From CALECP01 sp964389925 (GTDB taxonomy: Bacteria > Chloroflexota > Anaerolineae > Promineifilales > Promineifilaceae): DNA of 64,000 nt. The notes beneath the pieces are model-generated. The model had not been told where the DNA came from. It saw only the letters and a program-made list of their open reading frames with translations, and made no database searches. The position numbers were made by a program, and so were the translations under genes. The DNA is taken from the NCBI GenBank assembly GCA_964389925.1, contig CAYMGE010000018.1, positions 14,133 to 78,132 on the forward strand, read 5' to 3'. Positions within the stretch are counted from its first letter, which is position 1. Every line of letters begins with the position of its first letter. Shown here in pieces: positions 42,422 through 52,261 of this stretch.

Positions 42422-44485
42422 ATGTTACGCACAACCAAGCTAATTCTATTCATTATCAGTTCCATTACCCTGCTACTTTCAGCAACCGTTGCATCGGCAC
42501 GCCCATGGATTATCGACAATACGTCGGTGACGACGGTCGATTTGATCTGCCAAGATGGTTTTTTTGCAATCGCCTATGATCCCGGCGGTGGCGTTCATAA
42601 CGTGAGCCGCGAACATCACTTCCAAGCTCACCTGTTAAACGGGGATTTTTTGCAGAACTTTGCAATTACCACCTCCCAACAAGCCTCCTTTGATGAAATC
42701 GGTGGGTTTGGCGTTTCTGGTCATGTGGATAGTGTGTTTGATCCAGCGACTCATGTCGAGCGGGCGCTCGGCGAACAACTATTTCTGCATATCGAAGAAC
42801 AATCTCGCCCCCTATTTCTTGATTTTGCCGACAGCTTATTTGTCGATTGGTATGTAGTTGCTTCGCAAAGTTGGTCAGAGTCGATTGCGCCGGGCCGCTT
42901 GGTCGCGTTTGAGTTCTGGAAAGGAGGCGTAAAGAGAGACAGGCTGCTCGTCAAGCGCGTTGCGGACTGCAATATAGTACAACCAAATGATCTGTTGCGC
43001 GTCTCGCTCAACGACGCAGGAGATGAGGGAAATGGAGATGCGCTGTCGCCCGCGCTGTCTGCCAATGGCGCACGGATCGCGTTTACCTCGATGGCGACCA
43101 ATCTCGATCTCGCCGTCAGTGATACGGCGGGAAGCGTCGATATATTCCTCAACACGCTGACAACAGGGCGCACACAACAGCTATCCTTTCTTGATATGCG
43201 AACCGGGGCGATTGCAGCAGGCGGCTCCAAACAAGCGGATGTCAGCTATGATGGCGATAGGGTCGTTTTTGGCTCTACCGCCGCGATCATCAGTGGCACA
43301 GCATGTGCAGAGGATGACGATCAGCAATCGGATATTTATCAGTGGACGTGGCGACAAACCTCGCACCATCAACTCATCTCGGTTTATGATCCGCCCAATG
43401 CGCCGGAATGTGCCAGCTTGGGTGGAGCGAATATCGGTGCTGCTATCAACGAGTCAACGGTCGTGTTTACATCGCGCTCAAATTTAACCTCGCCATCAAA
43501 CGGCAACGTTCAGGACGCGAATAATCGCACGGATGTTGTCGTTAAATTTCCCGCTAGTGACAGTGTGGTCGCATCTGCGGGCGAAGCGGTTGATGGTGTG
43601 CATTCGACAGGGGATGCGGGCAGCCAAGATGCGACCATTTCGCATGGTGGGCGGGTCGCATTTGAGACGTGGGCAACGGATTTAGTTGCCACCGATAATG
43701 GTATAGCGGCGAGCGACATTATTTTGGTCGATCCTGATCTACTCAGCGGAAATCGGGTAGCCAATCCACATATTTTGATCTCTGTGTCATCCGCTGGCGT
43801 GCAGGGAAATGATGATAGCAAGCGACCTGCAATTTCGGCCGATTCCCAACACATTGCCTTCGATTCTCTCGCCACAAATCTGCACGCGACTAGCACCCCT
43901 GCCGATACGCGGCAGGTCTATGTACGCGATCTCGTTCAAAACTGCACCCTGCTTCTATCGCAATCAGCGCAAAATTTGATCGGCGATGGCGATTCGACAG
44001 ATGCGACGATTTCGGCCGATGGTCGTTTCATCGCCTTCCAATCGAATGCCACAAACTTGGTTCCCGACGACACCAATGGCGTTTCCGATATTTTCCTGAT
44101 CGACCGCGATGCGGACAACGACGGTGACTTTTTTGCCGCGCCGACCGGTTGTCAGCCGGACACAACCTCAATTCAGCGCGTCTCCATGGGACATGATGGC
44201 TCAGAGGCGAATGGTGCGTCGTTTGATCCCGATTTGGCGGCGTATGGGACGTGGTTGGCGTTTGCATCTTCGGCCGATAATTTGGTCGTTGGGGATACGA
44301 ATTCGGCCGATGATATTTTCACCCTGTTTCTAGGGTATCAGACAACCAGTGACAGTAGCACCGTCTTGGCGGTTGAGGCGCATAATATCGTATCGGAAAA
44401 CCGATTCTCTCAAGGCATGTTGATCGCTGCGCTCTTTGTGATTCTCTTGACGATGCGATTTACCCGTACAATGGCGAACCAATAG
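42422..44485 (+). CDS. Secreted TolB/PD40-type beta-propeller protein with C-terminal anchor
   Basis: The signal peptide ends near VASARP (~28). A beta-rich domain (~30-180) is followed by several propeller blades of PD40/TolB character, each with a phrase like PALSANGARIAFTSMATNLD, ATISADGRFIAFQSNATNLV or DLAAYGTWLAFASSADNLV. A transmembrane helix (GMLIAALFVILLTM) and a short basic tail close the protein. In such proteins the propeller mediates binding rather than catalysis. Many blades carry the tripeptide SAD encoded by the TCGGCCGA octamer, so the repeat shapes the protein. Probably co-transcribed with the STAND gene. Confidence 0.82.
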   Translation: MLRTTKLILFIISSITLLLSATVASARPWIIDNTSVTTVDLICQDGFFAIAYDPGGGVHNVSREHHFQAHLLNGDFLQNFAITTSQQASFDEIGGFGVSGHVDSVFDPATHVERALGEQLFLHIEEQSRPLFLDFADSLFVDWYVVASQSWSESIAPGRLVAFEFWKGGVKRDRLLVKRVADCNIVQPNDLLRVSLNDAGDEGNGDALSPALSANGARIAFTSMATNLDLAVSDTAGSVDIFLNTLTTGRTQQLSFLDMRTGAIAAGGSKQADVSYDGDRVVFGSTAAIISGTACAEDDDQQSDIYQWTWRQTSHHQLISVYDPPNAPECASLGGANIGAAINESTVVFTSRSNLTSPSNGNVQDANNRTDVVVKFPASDSVVASAGEAVDGVHSTGDAGSQDATISHGGRVAFETWATDLVATDNGIAASDIILVDPDLLSGNRVANPHILISVSSAGVQGNDDSKRPAISADSQHIAFDSLATNLHATSTPADTRQVYVRDLVQNCTLLLSQSAQNLIGDGDSTDATISADGRFIAFQSNATNLVPDDTNGVSDIFLIDRDADNDGDFFAAPTGCQPDTTSIQRVSMGHDGSEANGASFDPDLAAYGTWLAFASSADNLVVGDTNSADDIFTLFLGYQTTSDSSTVLAVEAHNIVSENRFSQGMLIAALFVILLTMRFTRTMANQ

Positions 44486-44546
44486 CGTTTGTGAAAAATT
44501 GAACATTCTAAGCAAACGGTTAGAGCAAACGACAATTTACAAACAA

Positions 44547-44577
44547 TTAACAAAGTTAGGTGAAATCAATTTATAAT
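44547..44577 (+). promoter_or_regulatory. Promoter of the small gene at 44610
   Basis: TTAACA (44547-44552), a 19-bp spacer and a consensus TATAAT (44572-44577). The long spacer lowers confidence. Start near 44584, leaving a ~26-nt leader that contains the Shine-Dalgarno sequence. Confidence 0.45.
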
Positions 44578-44609
44578 ATGTGGAACATTCATCTCTTGTG
44601 GAGTATAAC

Positions 44610-44822
44610 GTGAACGAATTAACCTTAAGTTTCCCTTCTCAATTTCCTATTAAACAGAGTAAGCGCATGGTCGGTGCGTTGGTACGTGGTGAGTTTATCG
44701 ATTATGTGGCTGATTTTTATCGCTCTTTGCGCGATGGCGACACTGCGTTACCGGCTGTTCCAATCGAGCCACTACGGATGAGTGGGGATGATGACCATAT
44801 TTGGATTGGGTTAGCTCCATAG
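44610..44822 (+). CDS. Small hypothetical protein (70 residues)
   Basis: A GTG at 44610 stands 7 nt after a perfect GGAG. An earlier GTG at 44580 lies in front of the predicted transcription start and is rejected. The product is soluble and mixed alpha/beta, with KQSKRMVGALVRGEFIDYV as a likely helix and an acidic Asp-rich patch (GDDDHIW). I recognise no family. It converges on batE and may be an independent gene. Confidence 0.6.
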   Translation: MNELTLSFPSQFPIKQSKRMVGALVRGEFIDYVADFYRSLRDGDTALPAVPIEPLRMSGDDDHIWIGLAP

Positions 44823-44857
44823 ATGAGTCACTTTTCTATCTTCTTCTAAATTGCCAA

Positions 44858-45655
44858 CTACCCCTCAATCACCGGTTGAATTGTGCTAGATGAAACCCAC
44901 CCCTGCAAATCACCTCCGGGTAGCGTTACCTGAACCCAACTTCCGTCACGATCTGTAATATTAACCTCTGCACCACTATGTAGAGTGAAAACTGCTTCGC
45001 CAAGCGCCGGGGAGGCCAACACCGCCGTTTGTTCTGCAATCACAACAGCCGGAGGGCGGCTACGCTCTGTATAGACACGATTTCCCAACGCCAGCAACGA
45101 GAAAATTAACAAGATCGATAGCACAAAAAGGATAGATTGTGCGCCCGTGCGCTGTCGTTCAGTGCGGGGGTGACGATAAAGCAGTCGTGCAGCAACCCAA
45201 CAGAACCACAACAACAGCGTGAACAGTGCCATCTCGGTCAAGGTGATCCAATTGCTCAAACGCGCTGCCGTTTCGAGAAAGTTCAGATCGCTGCGATTGA
45301 ATTGATCAACGACACGTTCACGAGCCAATGTCAGATTGTGGCGCACATCAGCATCGCGTGGATTGGTTAAAAGCACGCGGCGATAGTGGAGAATGGCATT
45401 GCCGTAATCGGCCGAGCCATAATAAGCATTTGCCAAATTATATTGCAGTCGGCTATCCCGATACCCATCATTGACCAACTGCTGATACAATTGCGCCGCT
45501 TCCTCATACGCCCCATTTTCATAGAGAGCATTCGCCACCTGGAATGTCTCCAAATCTAAATCCTGCGCCTCTGCCCGGCCGACCCCCCAAATAAAAACGC
45601 ATAGAATAACAATCCATCTCAATCTCGACGCTGACATGTTAAATCCAAGATACAT
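44858..45655 (-). CDS. batE: BatE-like TPR/SH3 membrane protein
   Basis: The signal peptide ends near AEAQD. TPR repeats (~35-120: ANALYENGAYEEAAQLYQQLV, YNLANAYYGSADYGNAILHYRRV) are followed by two transmembrane helices (~140-160, ~180-200) and a C-terminal bacterial SH3 domain (~205-262) ending DLQGWVSSSTI. This order is that of BatE from Bat aerotolerance operons. Its ATG overlaps the batD stop by one base (TAATG). Bat proteins form a membrane complex with MoxR and VWA proteins; the molecular activity is still unclear. Confidence 0.85.
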   Translation of the reverse strand: MYLGFNMSASRLRWIVILCVFIWGVGRAEAQDLDLETFQVANALYENGAYEEAAQLYQQLVNDGYRDSRLQYNLANAYYGSADYGNAILHYRRVLLTNPRDADVRHNLTLARERVVDQFNRSDLNFLETAARLSNWITLTEMALFTLLLWFCWVAARLLYRHPRTERQRTGAQSILFVLSILLIFSLLALGNRVYTERSRPPAVVIAEQTAVLASPALGEAVFTLHSGAEVNITDRDGSWVQVTLPGGDLQGWVSSSTIQPVIEG

Positions 45656-47388
45656 TACACGCTGTCCCCTCGCTCAAAGCGCGACATCAACTGCTCTACT
45701 TCGTCTAGCAAATTCACTTTGTCGCTCGAATAACCATAGCGTGCGCCTTCAACCATGTCATAAATGCGATTTGTCCAGCGGATCAGCGATTCGCGGACAT
45801 GATGTTGGCGCAGCTTCTGAGTACGGGCGGTTTGGCTAAGACCGACAAATGGTTCGCTAAACTTATCGCTCAAATAGCTCGTCAAGATGCGCTCGGCCGC
45901 CTGATCTGCCCTCGTTGATTTGTCTTTACGGGCAACCTTGATCGCCTGTCTTGCAATACGCCATGCGTTCTGTCGCTGCTCTAGCTCGATCTCTTCATCA
46001 CTGCGCTGCCGCTGGACACGTAAAAATTTATCGGCGACGACCACAGCAGCGGGGATCAACCACAGAACCCAGTAAAGGGGATTGTCGAGTAAGCGGAACG
46101 GTTGACGAGTCAAGCGGTTGGGCGTGGCGCGAATCGGCCGAACTTCAGGCAACAGCGCGTCTCCCTCTGCATTAGCAATCCCCGCCATGTCCTCACCACC
46201 CTGCACCAGCAGTTCGACTGGCTGTGTTGATGACTGCTCATACTGCTCTGTGTCAGGGTTAAAAAAGATGTAATCGAGCGCGGGCAGCGTCGTTTTCCCT
46301 TCTGCGCTTGGAATCAGAACGCGCTCATATTCACGTCGCCCCTTAACAATCCCATTCTCAAATTCAGTGCTAACCGTCGATTGGTTTTCAAAGACGCGCC
46401 ATCCGTCTAACACAGGCCAAGTCGGTTCGGGCAATGTGTCTATGTTGCCAATGCCTTCAACACGCACGCGCCATGTAATCGCCTCGTTGATGGCGGCCGT
46501 TGTTTTATCGAGTTCGGCCGCCATCGTAAACGTTCCCACCGCGCCATTAAACCCTTCTGGCTCCGGCTCTGGCAACGGCTTGGCATTGACCACCACATTT
46601 TCGGTCAACAAGCGCGTTCCGTCCGGGAGTTGAAATTCGGCCGGCGCGATCTCGCGCTCACCTGAGAGTGTTGGGAAGAGTGGTGAAACGAGCGTTGTGA
46701 TCCGATAGGTGCGATCCGAGAGATTGTTGAGCGTTTGTGTCTGCTGATTTTCCTGTGGGTTCCAGAAACCAACAAAGTCAGGGGAGAAGTAGGAGGGTCG
46801 GCCGAGTAGCTCTCGCGCCTGATAAAAGCGGAATAGATACAGAATTTGCTCGCCAAGATAGGGTGATTCTTTGTCCACGCTCGCCTCAACGTAAAAATCT
46901 TGGCCTGACAACTCCGTTGGCGGCACAATCTCAGCCTCAATATCTGGGAGTGGATTATTTCCTTGTGTCACTGAAATCGTCACATCGTTTGACGTATACT
47001 GCTGCCCATTGATAAAGACCGAAACAGGGTCTATGCGAAATTCACCCGCTTCTATCGGTTGCAATGTATAGCGATAGGCAAAATAAGCCGTCGAAACGCC
47101 ATTGACGATGCTAATCTGCGACGCGCTACTTTGCCCCACAACTTGGAATCCCTCTAATGGCGGCAAAATCGGGGGTGAATCGGGCTGCGCGTTCATTGAA
47201 ACGGTCAAAATAACTTGCTGATCCGTCGTCACACTGCTGCTGTCGATCGTCGCTTCTACAAGGATGTCTTGTGCGTTTGCCGAGCCAGTGAATAGCAAAA
47301 CGAAGAACAGCAGGATGATGAACAATCTCCTCCTGTGAAAGCTAACATGTCCAACAAAATTTGCAACTTGCAACTTACAACCTCCCAT
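45655..47388 (-). CDS. batD: BatD-like membrane protein
   Basis: The signal peptide ends near GSANAQ (~40). Repeated beta-sandwich domains follow (ATIDSSSVTTDQQVILTVSMN is the standard BatD opening), with FYVEASVDKESPYLGEQIL and GNIDTLPEPTWPVLDGWRVF as hallmark blocks. A transmembrane helix near 420-440 precedes a cytosolic helical tail. The ATG at 47388 overlaps the batB/C stop by one base (TGATG); a TTG at 47391 is less likely. The beta-domains are extracytoplasmic and probably organise the complex. Confidence 0.88.
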   Translation of the reverse strand: MGGCKLQVANFVGHVSFHRRRLFIILLFFVLLFTGSANAQDILVEATIDSSSVTTDQQVILTVSMNAQPDSPPILPPLEGFQVVGQSSASQISIVNGVSTAYFAYRYTLQPIEAGEFRIDPVSVFINGQQYTSNDVTISVTQGNNPLPDIEAEIVPPTELSGQDFYVEASVDKESPYLGEQILYLFRFYQARELLGRPSYFSPDFVGFWNPQENQQTQTLNNLSDRTYRITTLVSPLFPTLSGEREIAPAEFQLPDGTRLLTENVVVNAKPLPEPEPEGFNGAVGTFTMAAELDKTTAAINEAITWRVRVEGIGNIDTLPEPTWPVLDGWRVFENQSTVSTEFENGIVKGRREYERVLIPSAEGKTTLPALDYIFFNPDTEQYEQSSTQPVELLVQGGEDMAGIANAEGDALLPEVRPIRATPNRLTRQPFRLLDNPLYWVLWLIPAAVVVADKFLRVQRQRSDEEIELEQRQNAWRIARQAIKVARKDKSTRADQAAERILTSYLSDKFSEPFVGLSQTARTQKLRQHHVRESLIRWTNRIYDMVEGARYGYSSDKVNLLDEVEQLMSRFERGDSV

Positions 47389-49238
47389 CAATAATCCTTT
47401 GATGGCTGACCGCCCGGCACGATGTATATTTGCTGCAAACGTTCCTGCAATGTTTGCGTGCCTTGCCCAACCGCCTCTAACAGTTGTTCCGCCTGCTCCT
47501 GCGTCAATTCGCCGCCCTGCCCCTCTGATTGAGAATCAGGCGGTTCAGGTTCTGCGGGTGGCTCTGGTGTCGCCGTGGCCTCATCTTGACTTCCCTCACC
47601 ATCATCGCTGTTCTCTTCATCTTGCTCGCTAGAATCAGTTGTGGGAGTTGGAGTCCCCTCCTCACCTCCTTCTTCCTCTTCTTCCTCGCCATCACCCTCA
47701 TCAGGCGGGCTTTCTTCTTCGGGAGTAGGCGTTGGCTCCTCATCTGATGAGTCATCTTCTTCCTCAGGCGTTGGCGTTAACGTGGGGGTCGGCGTTGGCT
47801 GATTGAGTTGTCGCAGTGCAAGCTCTAAATTGTACTTGGCCTCCGCGTCAGCAGGATCAAGTCGTAACGCCTCTTTGTATGCCTCAACTGCCTGTTCCCA
47901 CTGCTCTTGTACAAAATAGGTGTTGCCCAAGTTGAACCATGAATCGGAACGTAGCTCGCCATCGGCGAGGGCAATGGCATCCTGCATTGTCTGCTCTGTT
48001 TCAGGATACTGGCTTTGACGGAAGAGCGCGTTGGCACTGTTGTAGATCGGCTCGGCCGATTCCACCCCCGCCCCACGTGCCGCCGTATAGTTATCAATTG
48101 CTGCATCGTATGCCTGTGCATCAAAGTCGGCATTGCCCTGTGCGATTAGCTGCCCCCCTTCATCCACCGGAGCCGCACAACCAACCAACAGCCAGCACAA
48201 TACAAATGTTGTCACTAGCTCCTCAAAGGTACGGCGCGGGCGACGACGGCGTTCAGGGATAAACTCGGCCACCACGACGCACAAAATCCCTGCGAATAAA
48301 AATAGCTGGAAACGCTCGACCGCTTGGACTTCAAAGCGGGATTCGAGTTCGGCCGATTCCAAACGATCTATAATCTCTGCCAAGGCGCTAATTTCAGCCC
48401 CCGATGCACTTGCTTGAAAATAGGCGCCGCCGCCTGTCTCCGCAATCTGCGTCAATCCCGCTTCGTCCAACCGTGACAAAATGACCTCTCCCAACTCATC
48501 GCGTTTGAATCCAACAATGTTGCCTATTTGGTCAAATTCAGGGATTGGCTCCCCATCTGGTGAACCAAATCCAATCGTATAAATTGTGATGTTGTTGGCG
48601 GCGGCATCGGCCGCCTCCGCCAACGCATTCCCCTCATGACTTTCCCCATCTGTCATGACAATGATCACCTTTTGACTGGAGCGCGTCGCGTCAAAGCCCG
48701 TGCGTGCCGTGCGAATTGCGTCGGCGATGGCTGTTCCCGGCCGAGAAATCATGCCCGGTGCGGCACTCACCAAAAAGGATCGCGCCGTATCGTAATCATT
48801 TGTGAGTGGAAACTGGATAAAACTCGCCCCTGAAAATAGAACAAGTCCAACCTGATCGCCGCGTAGCTGTGCCATCAGCTCGATAATTGTCTGTTTAGCG
48901 CGGGTCAATCGATCGGGCTGCAAATCCTGTGCCAACATGCTCGCTGAGATGTCGAGCGCAACCATGATCTGAATCCCTTCCTGCTGAACGACCTGTGTAT
49001 CCGTCCCCCACTGTGGTCGCGCCAGCGCAAAGATAAGCAGCGCAAGTCCCGCCAGCCAAAGCCGATGCTGCCAACGTCGGCCGCGATCATTCAACGACTC
49101 TGCCAGCTTCTCCATCAAGCCCAAATCGCCCAAACGCGCCAGCAGCTTCTTACGTCGCCGACTCGCCCAAACTAAAAATAGCCCCAACAATGGGACAAGC
49201 AATAAACCTAGTAAGAAAAATGGTTGTCCAAAACTCAT
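47388..49238 (-). CDS. batB: BatB-BatC fusion: VWA membrane protein joined to a TPR lipoprotein
   Basis: Residues ~1-330 are BatB: two N-terminal helices, a VWA domain with the MIDAS motif DISAS (~95) and MTDGESHEG, and a third helix. Residues from ~335 are BatC. A hydrophobic stretch ending LLVGC (~352) looks exactly like a lipoprotein signal peptide with lipobox, then TPRs (~365-475), a very acidic Glu/Asp/Thr/Pro linker and a C-terminal helix. BatB and BatC are normally separate genes; here they are one frame. The ATG at 49238 is preferred to a TTG at 49256. Confidence 0.88.
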   Translation of the reverse strand: MSFGQPFFLLGLLLVPLLGLFLVWASRRRKKLLARLGDLGLMEKLAESLNDRGRRWQHRLWLAGLALLIFALARPQWGTDTQVVQQEGIQIMVALDISASMLAQDLQPDRLTRAKQTIIELMAQLRGDQVGLVLFSGASFIQFPLTNDYDTARSFLVSAAPGMISRPGTAIADAIRTARTGFDATRSSQKVIIVMTDGESHEGNALAEAADAAANNITIYTIGFGSPDGEPIPEFDQIGNIVGFKRDELGEVILSRLDEAGLTQIAETGGGAYFQASASGAEISALAEIIDRLESAELESRFEVQAVERFQLFLFAGILCVVVAEFIPERRRRPRRTFEELVTTFVLCWLLVGCAAPVDEGGQLIAQGNADFDAQAYDAAIDNYTAARGAGVESAEPIYNSANALFRQSQYPETEQTMQDAIALADGELRSDSWFNLGNTYFVQEQWEQAVEAYKEALRLDPADAEAKYNLELALRQLNQPTPTPTLTPTPEEEDDSSDEEPTPTPEEESPPDEGDGEEEEEEGGEEGTPTPTTDSSEQDEENSDDGEGSQDEATATPEPPAEPEPPDSQSEGQGGELTQEQAEQLLEAVGQGTQTLQERLQQIYIVPGGQPSKDY

Positions 49239-49302
49239 TTTTTCACAACCCCACAACTATGTGACTCATGTTACGTGGTTTCGATGTAGGAGTACGATGA
49301 AC

Positions 49303-49315
49303 GAAGAGCGTCTTC
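49303..49315. repeat. Shared inverted repeat GAAGAGCGTCTTC in the batA-batB gap
   Basis: GAAGA-gcg-TCTTC lies in the 93-bp gap between batA and the batB/C fusion. The same 12-mer GAAGAGCGTCTT occurs at 52262-52273 in the only other gap of this operon. It could be a regulator site or a small RNA hairpin. Confidence 0.45.
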
Positions 49316-49331
49316 ATTCACTCGCCATTCT

Positions 49332-50354
49332 TTAGGGTATTTTCCGAAAAAGTGTCTGTCGCAAAAACATTTCCAGTGCCAGCAGCGCAATCGCAGGGAT
49401 TAGAACCCACGCGACCAGCTCATCATAACGGCTAAATGTTTCAATCTCGACTTCCGATTTTTCCAGCTCGTTAATTTCATCGTATACGGCGCGTAAGCCT
49501 GCTGTATCTGTCGCGCGGAAATAGCGACCACCCGTTTCCTCAGCGATTTTCCGCAACGTCTCTTCGTCTATAATGCTTTCTTGGTAGGTGATGACTTGCT
49601 CGCCAAACAAATTGGTTGAGGGGAAGGGGACTTGTCCCAACTTACCCATGCCAATCGCATACACTTTGATTCCCAGTGCTTGTGCCGCTTGCGCTGCCGT
49701 AAAAGGATCAATCGCGCCGGAATTGTTCACGCCATCCGTTAAAAGAATGACGACTTGGCTTTCTGTATCGCTATTCCTGAGCATATTGGCGGCGGTCGCA
49801 ATCCCCATGCCAATCGCTGTGCCGTCGATTAAGCCCAATTCGGGGGCGAGTTCAACATTTTGTAACAATCGTGCCAAAACATCATGATCAATCGTCAGTG
49901 GACTCTGAGCAAACGCTTCGTTGGCAAAAACAACTAGGCCAACGCGATCATAGATACGTTCAGCAACAAACTCATTGATAACCGCCTTTGCTGCGACGAG
50001 TCGATTGTCGGGTTGAAAGTCAAGCGAGGCCATGCTGCCCGAAATGTCGAGAGAGAGAACGATGTCTACTCCCTCACCACGAATGATCTGGCGCGTCTCG
50101 GCCGACTGTGGCCGAGCCAGTGCGACAATCAGCAGCCCCAGCGCACCCCAACGCAGCAGCTTGAGCATCGGCCGAAAACGCACGCGCCAAGACATCTTTG
50201 CCGCTGTCAATTGCACATCTGCATAGCGCAGTGTAGCAGGTCGATTCAAGGCGCGTATCCGCTGCGTTGCCACCGCGATTGCCGGAATCGCCAGCAACAG
50301 CACCAACAGAAACGGATAGGCAAAACGAAAGTTGGAAGGTAACAAAAGTGTCAT
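49332..50354 (-). CDS. batA: BatA-like VWA membrane protein
   Basis: Two N-terminal helices flank a short loop. A VWA domain follows, with the complete MIDAS (SLDISGSMAS near 100, a central Thr in GTAIG, and LLTDGVNNSG near 205), and a C-terminal helix anchors the protein. The sequence MGIATAANMLR and the length (340) are typical of BatA. The ATG overlaps the upstream stop by four bases (ATGA). It probably binds a partner through the metal site on the outer face of the membrane. Confidence 0.9.
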   Translation of the reverse strand: MTLLLPSNFRFAYPFLLVLLLAIPAIAVATQRIRALNRPATLRYADVQLTAAKMSWRVRFRPMLKLLRWGALGLLIVALARPQSAETRQIIRGEGVDIVLSLDISGSMASLDFQPDNRLVAAKAVINEFVAERIYDRVGLVVFANEAFAQSPLTIDHDVLARLLQNVELAPELGLIDGTAIGMGIATAANMLRNSDTESQVVILLTDGVNNSGAIDPFTAAQAAQALGIKVYAIGMGKLGQVPFPSTNLFGEQVITYQESIIDEETLRKIAEETGGRYFRATDTAGLRAVYDEINELEKSEVEIETFSRYDELVAWVLIPAIALLALEMFLRQTLFRKIP

Positions 50355-51355
50355 GACGCTTCCTCCACCTGAGCAGCCTCATGCGCTAGCTTTTGGGCAT
50401 GGCTGGCATTGACAAATTGGCGCACTTTTTCAGGCAACTGTAGGGCTTCGGTGGTATTCGGCCGAATTTTGGCAAACTTAACCACGTCAGCCTCTTGCAA
50501 TAGCCCTATCAGATATTTTTGTAACCCCTTATCCAATGGCGAATTTTTCTCCAGCGATTTCTGCAACTCGTAGGTGGTCTCTTCCATTGCGGTCAACTGG
50601 AATTCGCGCTCCAGATAACGGCGCGTCGTTTCAGAAATGCGCGTATAGTGCTGTTGGAACTGTCCCGCGCCAACCAAGTCGGCCTGTTCAATTTCTTCTA
50701 ACTCCGTCAATGCGATGACGTGGGGCGGTCGATCATCGACAGTTTCTGTCACAATCGGCTCGGCAACACGTTGTCTTCGCAAGGCGAAAAAGATGCCGAT
50801 AGCTAGGAGAAGCCCACTCGCAGCAACCCCTGCCAAAATCAACCGCAGCACGACGCTGTTGCTAAAATCAAGCGAGGCTTGTGGCTTGATGTCGCGTGCG
50901 TTCAAGTCATCAGGATTCAAAACAGACTCAACGCGCAGTGGGAACGGCTGAACAGGCAAGGGTGAGATTGAGCCATCGGCCGATGCCAGCCGCACTTCAA
51001 ACGGTGGCGTGATGTACTCCCCCGGCTCCCACGCCGTCACCTGCACCACAATCGACGTGCGCTCCATGCCGTTCTCCAACAGCGTGATCTCTGGCTGCGT
51101 CACCCCTTGCAACTCAATCGGATCCCAATCCATCTCTAGCGAAGGCGGCAGCACTCGCTGCCCCGCTGCATGATCGACGACTAAATCAAGCCGTACAGCA
51201 TCGCCGACGGTAAATGTTTGGGTCGCTGTTTCAAAGCGAACGGTGGGAGCTTGAGCGTGAACCACATTCGTGGCAACCAGCAAACAGACAACAATAAATA
51301 TCCAGCGCAACGCCTTATATGATTGACCAAGCCGAACATACCGAATACCGCTCAC
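50351..51355 (-). CDS. Bat-operon membrane protein with beta domain and cytosolic helical tail
   Basis: The signal peptide ends near VVHAQA (~36). A BatD-like beta-sandwich (~38-150) is followed by a transmembrane helix (~175-197) and a ~130-residue cytosolic helical region (QFQQHYTRISETTRRYLEREF, ADVVKFAKIRP). The last part resembles the cytosolic tails of BatD/DUF4381-type proteins. It starts with GTG at 51355, overlapping the DUF58 stop (GTGA), and ends overlapping batA. This slot in related operons often holds such a protein of unknown function. Confidence 0.7.
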   Translation of the reverse strand: MSGIRYVRLGQSYKALRWIFIVVCLLVATNVVHAQAPTVRFETATQTFTVGDAVRLDLVVDHAAGQRVLPPSLEMDWDPIELQGVTQPEITLLENGMERTSIVVQVTAWEPGEYITPPFEVRLASADGSISPLPVQPFPLRVESVLNPDDLNARDIKPQASLDFSNSVVLRLILAGVAASGLLLAIGIFFALRRQRVAEPIVTETVDDRPPHVIALTELEEIEQADLVGAGQFQQHYTRISETTRRYLEREFQLTAMEETTYELQKSLEKNSPLDKGLQKYLIGLLQEADVVKFAKIRPNTTEALQLPEKVRQFVNASHAQKLAHEAAQVEEAS

Positions 51356-52239
51356 CGTCCCATCCTCGCTGTGCGTTTCGCAAAAAAGTGCGTCAACGCG
51401 GTCACATAATCATTGTTTGTCGTCACCTCAACGCGGTCTACTTTGGCGCGATTAAACGCCTTTGTCAGTTGTTCCGTGCGATGCGCTGTGCGTTGCTCAA
51501 AAATATCACGCCAAGCTCGGCTGCTCGTATCAACCCATCTAATTTCACGGGTTTCGCTGTCTTGTAACGCGATAATCCCGACGTTGGCAATATCGATCTC
51601 CAGCGGATCATTCAAATCAACCGCAACTAGGTCATGCCGTTTATTCGTCACAGCGAGACTACGTTCGTATTTGCTGAGGTCGTCCAAAAAATCGCTGATA
51701 AAAAAGACAATCCCACGCCGTTTTAGGACGCGATTGACCGTATCGAGCGCGAGCTTGAGATTTGTTCCATGACCCGCCGGCTCAAAGGCCAGCAGGTCGC
51801 GCACGATGCGTAACACGTGGCGGCGACCTTTTCGTGGTGGGATGTACATTTCAATTTGATCTGTGAAGACAATTAGCCCCACTTTGTCGTTGTTAGTGGT
51901 GGCAGCAAAGGCGAGGACGGCGGTGAGTTCGGCCGATAATTCCCGCTTAAACCGCCCTTGACTTCCAAACTCCCCCGACCCACTCGCGTCAACGACAAGC
52001 ATCACCGTTAGCTCGCGCTCCTCCGTAAATCGCTTGATATACGGTTCGCCGCTGCGTGCCGTCACGTTCCAATCAATCGTGCGAATCTCATCTCCCGGCT
52101 GATAAGGTCGCACTTCATCAAATTCCATCCCGCGCCCCTTAAAAACCGACTGATACTCGCCGCCAAAGCTGTCAGCAACGAGACGGCGTGTTCGGATTTC
52201 GATACGTTTGATTTTTTTGATCAGATCGTTAGATAGCAT
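51352..52239 (-). CDS. DUF58 protein
   Basis: The conserved core of DUF58 is present: FKGRGMEFDEVRPYQPGDEIR and IDWNVTARSGEPYIKRF near 33-72. A VWA-like fold follows, with VDASGSGEF (~82) and FFISDFLDD. At 295 residues it is cytosolic. DUF58 genes normally follow moxR, as here. The protein is thought to be a MoxR client or adaptor. It ends in a four-base overlap with the next gene. Confidence 0.92.
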   Translation of the reverse strand: MLSNDLIKKIKRIEIRTRRLVADSFGGEYQSVFKGRGMEFDEVRPYQPGDEIRTIDWNVTARSGEPYIKRFTEERELTVMLVVDASGSGEFGSQGRFKRELSAELTAVLAFAATTNNDKVGLIVFTDQIEMYIPPRKGRRHVLRIVRDLLAFEPAGHGTNLKLALDTVNRVLKRRGIVFFISDFLDDLSKYERSLAVTNKRHDLVAVDLNDPLEIDIANVGIIALQDSETREIRWVDTSSRAWRDIFEQRTAHRTEQLTKAFNRAKVDRVEVTTNNDYVTALTHFFAKRTARMGR

Positions 52240-52261
52240 AATTTATAGAACAGAGTTTCTT

